Part shown: positions 5,426 through 9,901 of the stretch, one piece after another
Position numbering within the stretch: position 1 is the first letter of the stretch
How the letters are laid out: the number at the start of each line of letters is the position of its first letter
Source of the DNA: an uncultured Burkholderiales bacterium
GTDB lineage: Bacteria > Pseudomonadota > Gammaproteobacteria > Burkholderiales > Burkholderiaceae_D
Length of the DNA: 9,901 nt
Assembly (NCBI GenBank): GCA_937872165.1
Contig: CALMOR010000029.1
Coordinates: 2,110 to 12,010 of the forward strand
Direction of reading: 5' to 3'
The notes under the pieces: model-generated
What the model was told of the DNA's origin: nothing
What the model saw: only the letters and a program-made list of their open reading frames with translations
Databases searched by the model: none
Position numbers and translations under genes: made by a program

Positions 5426-8233
5426 ATGGATTTGCTGTTGTTGGTGGACGGCTCGAGCTATCTCTACCGCGCCTTCCACGCGCTCCCCGATCTACGCAAC
5501 AAGGCAGGGGAGCCGACCGGCGCCATCTACGGCATGGTGTCCATGCTGAGGCGCCTGAAGCAGGATATCGACGCGCAGTATAGCGCCGTGATTTTCGATG
5601 CCCCGGGCAAGACTTTCCGCGACGATTGGTACCCGCAATACAAGGCGACGCGCTCCGCGATGCCCGACGATCTGGCTCGTCAGATCGTGCCGATCCACGC
5701 GGTCGTCGCCGCGCTCGGCTGGCCCATCCTGATGATCGACGGCATCGAGGCCGACGACGTCATCGGCACGCTCGCCAAGCGCGCGACGGCCGACGGCCTG
5801 CGCACGCTCGTGTCCACCGGCGACAAGGATCTGGCGCAGCTCGTCGACGGACACGTGACGCTGATCAACACGATGAACCGGCCACCGATCTCCGGCTCCG
5901 CGTCGGGATGGCACGGGGCCGGCGAGGTCCTCGACGTCGACGGCGTGAAGGCCAAGTTCGGCGTCGCGCCGGACCGCATCGTCGACTACCTGACGCTGGT
6001 CGGCGATACCGTCGACAACGTGCCGGGGGTCGACAAGGTGGGACCGAAGACCGCGGCCAAGTGGCTCGCACAGTTCGGCTCGCTCGACACGATCGTCGAA
6101 CGCAACGCCGAGATCAAGGGCGCGGTCGGCGACAACCTGCGCCGTGCGCTCGACTGGCTGCCGATGGGCCGCAGGCTCGTCACCGTCAAGACCGATTGCC
6201 CGCTCGAAGAGGTGCCCGACATCTGCACGACGCTGATCCCGCGCGACGAGGACCGCGACGCGTTGCTGGAGCTGTTCGATCGCTACGGCTTCAAGACCTG
6301 GCTGAAGGAGGTCTCGCAGGAGGACGCCGCGGTCGACGCGGCCGGAGAGACCGCCGACGAGAAGGCGAGCGGCGTCGTCGACGAGACGCTGCCCGCGGTG
6401 GTGCCGGGTGCCGACGTCGCGCGCGTCTACGAAACCATCCTGACCGAAGCGTCGTTCGACGAATGGTTCGCACGCATCGATGCGGCGACGCTGACCGCGT
6501 TCGATACCGAGACCACGTCGCTGGACCCGATGAAGGCGAAGCTCGTGGGCCTGTCCTTCTCGGTCGAGCCCGGCCACGCCGCGTATCTGCCGCTGACCCA
6601 TCGCACGATGGATGCGGGGGCGCCGACGCAGTTGCCGTTCGACGCGACGATGGCGAAGTTGAAGCCGTGGCTCGAGGACGCCACGAAGAAGAAGGTCGGA
6701 CAGAACCTCAAGTACGACACGCACGTGCTGGCCAATCACGGCATCGCGCTTGCCGGCATCGAGCACGACACGCTGCTGCAGTCCTACGTGTTCGAATCGC
6801 ATCGCAATCACAGCCTCGAGGACCTCGCCCGACGTCACGTCGGCGTCGAGGACCTGGTCTCGTACGAGGACATCTGCGGCAAGGGCGCCAAGCAGATCGG
6901 CTTCGACGAAGTGGCGATCGACGTCGCCACGCAATACGGCGCCGAGGACGCGGATCTGACGCTGCGGGTCCATCGCGCGTTGTATCCGTCGCTCTCCGCG
7001 AACGCGTCGCTGGACGGGGTCTATCGGAGCATCGAGCTGCCGACCTCGATCGTGCTGCAGAAGGTCGAGCGCAACGGCGTGCGCGTCGACGCGGACCTGC
7101 TCGATCGCCAGGGTGCCGAGCTCGGCGCACGGATGGCCGAGCTCGAAGCGAAGGCCTACGAGCTGGCCGGACAGCCGTTCAACCTCGGGTCGCCGAAGCA
7201 GATCGGCGAACTGCTGTTCGACAAGCTGAAGCTGCCGGTCGCGCGCCGTACCGCGAGCGGCGCGCCGTCCACCGACGAGGACGTGCTGGTGAAGCTCGCG
7301 AACGACTATCCGCTGCCGAAGGTACTGCTCGACCATCGCGGCCTGTCGAAGCTGAAGAGCACGTACACCGACAAGCTGCCGAGGATGGTCAACCCGGCGA
7401 CCGGCCGGGTGCACACCAACTACGCGCAGGCCGTCGCTGTGACCGGCCGCCTGGCCTCGAACGATCCGAACCTGCAGAACATCCCGGCGCGGACCGCCGA
7501 GGGGCGCCGCATCCGCGAGGCCTTCGTCGCACCCGAAGGATCGACCATCGTGTCGTCCGACTACTCGCAGATCGAGCTCAGGATCATGGCGCACATCTCC
7601 GGCGACGAGAGCCTGATCGACGCGTTCGCGCGCGGCGAGGACGTGCATCGACGCACCGCCGCCGAGGTGTTCGAGACCACGGCCGACGAGGTCACGAGCG
7701 AACAGCGCCGCTATGCGAAGGTCATCAACTTCGGTCTCATCTACGGGATGGGGGTCTTCGGCCTCGCGAGCAACCTCGGCATCGAGCGCGATGCCGCGAA
7801 GCTCTACATCGACCGCTACTTCATGCGCTATCCGGGTGTCGCGGCCTACATGCAGGAGACCCGCGCCGCGGCGAAGGAGAGGGGCTATGTCGAGACCGTC
7901 TTCGGCCGGCGGCTGTGGCTGTCCGAGATCAACAGTCCCAACGGACCGCGGCGCGCGGGCGCCGAGCGCGCGGCCATCAATGCGCCGATGCAGGGCACCG
8001 CGGCCGACCTCATCAAGCGCTCGATGATCGCGGTGCAGGACTGGATCGAACGCGACGGCCTCGGCACGCGGATGATCATGCAGGTCCACGACGAGCTGGT
8101 GCTCGAGGTGCCCGACGAAGAACTCGCCGTCGTCAGGGACCAGGTGCCGAAGCTGATGGCGTCGGTCGCGGATCTCAAGGTTCCGCTCGAGGTCGAGCTC
8201 GGGACCGGAAGGAACTGGGATGAGGCGCACTGA
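5426..8233 (+). CDS. polA: DNA polymerase I
   Basis: A 935-residue enzyme for Okazaki-fragment processing and repair synthesis, close to the usual length. The 5' nuclease domain (about 1-290) shows IEADDVIG with D110 and D111, STGDKD with D133 and D135, and GDTVDNVPG (193-201) leading into a helix-hairpin-helix. The 3'-5' exonuclease domain (about 340-525) keeps the proofreading residues D360 and E362 (FDTET), N427 and D431 (QNLKYD), and Y504 and D508 (YGAED). In the polymerase domain, motif A is SDYSQIELR with D712. Motif B is RRYAKVINFGLIYG with K765, F769 and Y773. Motif C is VHDELVLEVP with H888, D889 and E890. All three activities should therefore be intact. An acidic, Ala-rich linker (about 300-335) joins the first two domains. 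The ATG at 5426 starts the canonical LLLLVDGSSYLYRAFHALPD; an upstream in-frame ATG at 5294 lacks family similarity. The 3' end overlaps the dioxygenase gene by 14 nt. Confidence 0.98.
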   Translation: MDLLLLVDGSSYLYRAFHALPDLRNKAGEPTGAIYGMVSMLRRLKQDIDAQYSAVIFDAPGKTFRDDWYPQYKATRSAMPDDLARQIVPIHAVVAALGWPILMIDGIEADDVIGTLAKRATADGLRTLVSTGDKDLAQLVDGHVTLINTMNRPPISGSASGWHGAGEVLDVDGVKAKFGVAPDRIVDYLTLVGDTVDNVPGVDKVGPKTAAKWLAQFGSLDTIVERNAEIKGAVGDNLRRALDWLPMGRRLVTVKTDCPLEEVPDICTTLIPRDEDRDALLELFDRYGFKTWLKEVSQEDAAVDAAGETADEKASGVVDETLPAVVPGADVARVYETILTEASFDEWFARIDAATLTAFDTETTSLDPMKAKLVGLSFSVEPGHAAYLPLTHRTMDAGAPTQLPFDATMAKLKPWLEDATKKKVGQNLKYDTHVLANHGIALAGIEHDTLLQSYVFESHRNHSLEDLARRHVGVEDLVSYEDICGKGAKQIGFDEVAIDVATQYGAEDADLTLRVHRALYPSLSANASLDGVYRSIELPTSIVLQKVERNGVRVDADLLDRQGAELGARMAELEAKAYELAGQPFNLGSPKQIGELLFDKLKLPVARRTASGAPSTDEDVLVKLANDYPLPKVLLDHRGLSKLKSTYTDKLPRMVNPATGRVHTNYAQAVAVTGRLASNDPNLQNIPARTAEGRRIREAFVAPEGSTIVSSDYSQIELRIMAHISGDESLIDAFARGEDVHRRTAAEVFETTADEVTSEQRRYAKVINFGLIYGMGVFGLASNLGIERDAAKLYIDRYFMRYPGVAAYMQETRAAAKERGYVETVFGRRLWLSEINSPNGPRRAGAERAAINAPMQGTAADLIKRSMIAVQDWIERDGLGTRMIMQVHDELVLEVPDEELAVVRDQVPKLMASVADLKVPLEVELGTGRNWDEAH
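8209..8213 (+). promoter_or_regulatory. Ribosome binding site of the dioxygenase gene, inside polA
   Basis: AAGGA lies 6 nt before the ATG at 8220, within the last polA codons. It supports the 8220 start, and therefore the 14-nt overlap, over the later in-frame ATG at 8331, which has only a weak upstream purine run. Confidence 0.5.
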
Positions 8234-9122
8234 TCCGTCGCGGGACGATGCGGAGTCGTCCGGGCGGGACGAGGTCGTCACTGCCCGACGCGAGACGACG
8301 GAGAGCCTGCCTGCGAACACGACGAGCGGGATGCGCGAGCCCGTCGCGATCGCCGCGAGAACGCCGACGACGACCTTCGACCCGCCGTTCGACGCCCCGT
8401 CCGACGCGGTGTCCCTGCTTCGCTCGCGCGGCTTCGCGGTGCTCGATGCGAACGGGACGGCGTCGCTGCTCGATGCCCCGCTCGCCGGGTTCGATGCGTT
8501 GCGCGATGCGTGGGACGGCCTGCCACCCGATCGTTACCTGAAGGACGGGGGTACCTATCGCACGCGTCGCCATTCGTGCTTCGTCGCCGATCGCGCGCGG
8601 GTCGTGCAGTCGCCGCCTCGCGCGCACTGGCAGCCGGTCGAGTACAACGCGTTGCACGGCGGGATGGAACGCTGGTTCGAACCGGTCGATCCGCGCATCG
8701 TCTCGGCGCCCGCGTGGTCAAGGCTGATCCGTGGCCTCGCCGACGTCTGCAGCGCGGTCCGGCCGGTCGAACGCTGGTCGATCGAGGCCCATCAGTTCCG
8801 GATCGACACCGCGGGCGGCATCGGCCGGCCCACGCCGGAAGGCGCGCATCGCGACGGCGTCGACTTCGTCGCGGTGCTGCTGGTCGCGCGACGCGGCGTC
8901 AAGGGCGGCGAGACCCGCATCTTCGCGGCCGACGGACCCGACGGTCAGCGCTTCACGATGACCGAGCCGTGGACCATGCTGCTGCTCGACGATGCGCGGA
9001 TGATCCACGAGACGACGCCGATCCAGCCGCTCGACGGCGCGGCGGACGAGAAGGGCATCCGGGACACGCTGGTCGTGACGCTGCGGGCCGGCGGCTTCCA
9101 GGGCGATGCGACGCCGTCGTGA
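8220..9122 (+). CDS. 2OG-Fe(II) dioxygenase family protein
   Basis: A 300-residue protein resembling the 2OG-Fe dioxygenase family (PF10014 type). Its few characterised members hydroxylate free amino acids such as isoleucine, using 2-oxoglutarate and O2. The iron site is visible as H210 and D212 in EGAHRDGVDF and H263 in MIHETTP; R281 or R289 (IRDTLVVTLR) may bind 2-oxoglutarate. Other conserved-looking parts are YRTRRHSCF (about 115-123), QPVEYNALHGGMERWF, and KGGETRIF. Residues 1 to about 58 are polar, low in complexity and outside the domain; they may be a disordered tail, or the true start may be M38 at 8331. The substrate is unknown. The start inside the polA 3' end, with AAGGA at 6 nt, suggests co-transcription and translational coupling with polA. 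The gene converges on the lipocalin gene with 15 nt between the stops and no clear terminator hairpin. Confidence 0.85.
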   Translation: MRRTDPSRDDAESSGRDEVVTARRETTESLPANTTSGMREPVAIAARTPTTTFDPPFDAPSDAVSLLRSRGFAVLDANGTASLLDAPLAGFDALRDAWDGLPPDRYLKDGGTYRTRRHSCFVADRARVVQSPPRAHWQPVEYNALHGGMERWFEPVDPRIVSAPAWSRLIRGLADVCSAVRPVERWSIEAHQFRIDTAGGIGRPTPEGAHRDGVDFVAVLLVARRGVKGGETRIFAADGPDGQRFTMTEPWTMLLLDDARMIHETTPIQPLDGAADEKGIRDTLVVTLRAGGFQGDATPS

Positions 9123-9137
9123 CGCATCGCTCGTGCC

Positions 9138-9755
9138 TCAGGTCTTGTCGCCGGGCGAATGGAAGCCGGGCTTGCCGAGTTGTTCGCGCTGTTGCGGCAC
9201 GCGTCGCAGGCGCGAGACGTCGTAGCCCTGCTCGTCGAGATGGCCGAGCATCTCCCGGTACTTCGCTTCGGTGACGTACGGCGTGCGCGCGAGGATCCAC
9301 GCGAGGCTCTTGTCCGGGTAGCCGAGGACCGTGGTCTGGTACATCGGGTCGACGTAGAGCGTGAGCTGGCTGACCGAGATCGGCCAGAAGATGCGCACGC
9401 GCCAGTGCGCGTTGCCGGTGTCGGGCAAGACGGTGTCGACGAACTCGCGTCGCGTCTCGGGCGCGTCGAAGCCGCCCTTGCGGCCGATGTAGGCGTCGGC
9501 GATCCTGCCGTCGTCGCGCAGCTTCCATTCGGCCTGGCCGGCGACATAGTCCTTCTCGCCGGAGTACGGCACGTTGGCGATGACGTACCAGTGGCCCATG
9601 TAGCGCGGCAGGTCGAGCTTCGCGAGCACCTGTCGCTGCGCCGCTCGCGGGTTGGGATTGACCGGGGTGCTCGAACAGGCCGCGAGCAGGCACGACGCCG
9701 CGAGCACGACCAGCGCGCTGCGAACGGAACGAACGAAGGCGGTTGTCGCAGGCAT
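9138..9755 (-). CDS. Lipocalin family lipoprotein (Blc type)
   Basis: A 205-residue bacterial lipocalin. Residues 1-26 are a lipoprotein signal peptide ending in a LAAC lipobox, so C27 would be lipidated. The residue after the cysteine is Ser rather than Asp, which by the usual rule predicts outer-membrane sorting. The first lipocalin motif is LPRYMGHWYVIANVP (49-63, with G54 and W56), and the C-terminal conserved part is YPDKSLAWILAR (146-157) followed by YREML. E. coli Blc binds lysophospholipids and is tied to envelope stress; the same broad role is inferred here by homology. The mature N-terminus has a short Asn/Pro/Arg linker, and the last 15 residues are a polar tail. The ATG at 9755 has GAGGA at 6 nt. 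The gene is 30 nt downstream of the chrA-like stop, so they may share a transcript. Confidence 0.92.
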   Translation of the reverse strand: MPATTAFVRSVRSALVVLAASCLLAACSSTPVNPNPRAAQRQVLAKLDLPRYMGHWYVIANVPYSGEKDYVAGQAEWKLRDDGRIADAYIGRKGGFDAPETRREFVDTVLPDTGNAHWRVRIFWPISVSQLTLYVDPMYQTTVLGYPDKSLAWILARTPYVTEAKYREMLGHLDEQGYDVSRLRRVPQQREQLGKPGFHSPGDKT

Positions 9756-9761
9756 GGTCGG

Positions 9762-9766
9762 TCCTC
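9762..9766 (-). promoter_or_regulatory. Ribosome binding site of the lipocalin gene
   Basis: GAGGA on the minus strand, 6 nt before the ATG at 9755, in the 30-nt gap after the preceding membrane-protein gene. It confirms the chosen start, whose signal peptide has the expected length. Confidence 0.6.
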
Positions 9767-9785
9767 GGAGTCGGTGAAGGGACGT

Positions 9786-9901
9786 TCAGCCGATCAGGCC
9801 CGCGCCGCCCGCGGCTGCCCCGACGACGATGAGCCACAACAGGTTGATCTTCGTGCGCAGCATGATCGCGAGCGTCGCCGCGACCACGATCGATTCGCGC
9901 C
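9786..9901 (-). CDS. C-terminal end of a membrane transporter, probably chromate transporter ChrA (5' end outside window)
   Basis: Only the last 38 codons and the TGA are inside the window. They encode RESIVVAATLAIMLRTKIN, then a hydrophobic helix (LLWLIVVGAAAGGAGLIG) ending at the stop. An Arg- or Lys-containing turn with Asn just before a final LWLI-type helix is how CHR-domain chromate transporters typically end, which is the basis for the call. Other inner-membrane transporters with a C-terminal helix, such as AzlD-like proteins, remain possible from so little sequence. The frame is long and uninterrupted to the window edge. It lies 30 nt upstream of the lipocalin gene on the same strand. 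The membrane character is sure; the family is tentative. Confidence 0.5.
   Translation of the reverse strand, partial: RESIVVAATLAIMLRTKINLLWLIVVGAAAGGAGLIG

Noticed and set aside
5492..8320. Open minus-strand frame of over 900 codons opposite polA
   Set aside because: It is a shadow of polA caused by high-GC codon use. Its translation is Arg/Asp/Val-rich with no recognisable domain, and it would cover the entire polymerase.
9123..9137. Possible terminator between the convergent dioxygenase and lipocalin genes
   Set aside because: Only 15 nt, with no stable inverted repeat or T-run visible.

Overview
The window looks like ordinary chromosome from a high-GC betaproteobacterium, most likely Burkholderiales or a close relative. 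Support comes from strongly G/C-ending codons, a KMSKS-type tyrosyl-tRNA synthetase of the Burkholderia/Ralstonia kind, a BPSS1780-type membrane protein, and the grouping of thrB, a DUF2782 protein, a LOG-family protein and polA. The lineage is inferred from protein character alone; no rRNA or other marker is present. I see no tRNA, CRISPR array, insertion sequence, phage gene or integrase, and genes fill almost every base.

Layout. (1) Positions 1-2233, plus strand: the C-terminal three quarters of tyrS, a YbhB/YbcL-type PEBP protein, and a histidine phosphatase whose GTG start overlaps the preceding TGA. (2) Positions 2249-5425, minus strand, read right to left: a LOG-family protein, a secreted DUF2782 protein, homoserine kinase ThrB and a six-helix BPSS1780-family membrane protein. 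These are tightly packed and probably form one operon, with one 77-nt gap before thrB. (3) Positions 5426-9122, plus strand: full-length DNA polymerase I with all three activities apparently intact, then a 2OG-Fe(II) dioxygenase family protein overlapping the polA end by 14 nt. (4) Positions 9138-9901, minus strand: a bacterial lipocalin lipoprotein (Blc type), preceded by the C-terminal end of a membrane protein, probably a ChrA chromate transporter, that runs off the window.

How the genes relate. Most are housekeeping: translation (tyrS), replication and repair (polA), threonine biosynthesis (thrB), envelope maintenance (lipocalin). The least understood are the dioxygenase coupled to polA, the DUF2782 protein and the BPSS1780 membrane protein. 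The most unusual architecture is the polA/LOG junction: the two divergent ATGs share one CATATG palindrome with no base between them, so at least one gene must be controlled from within the other's coding sequence, unless the LOG gene really starts further in. I did not find a convincing undescribed multi-gene system; the findings are modest leads.
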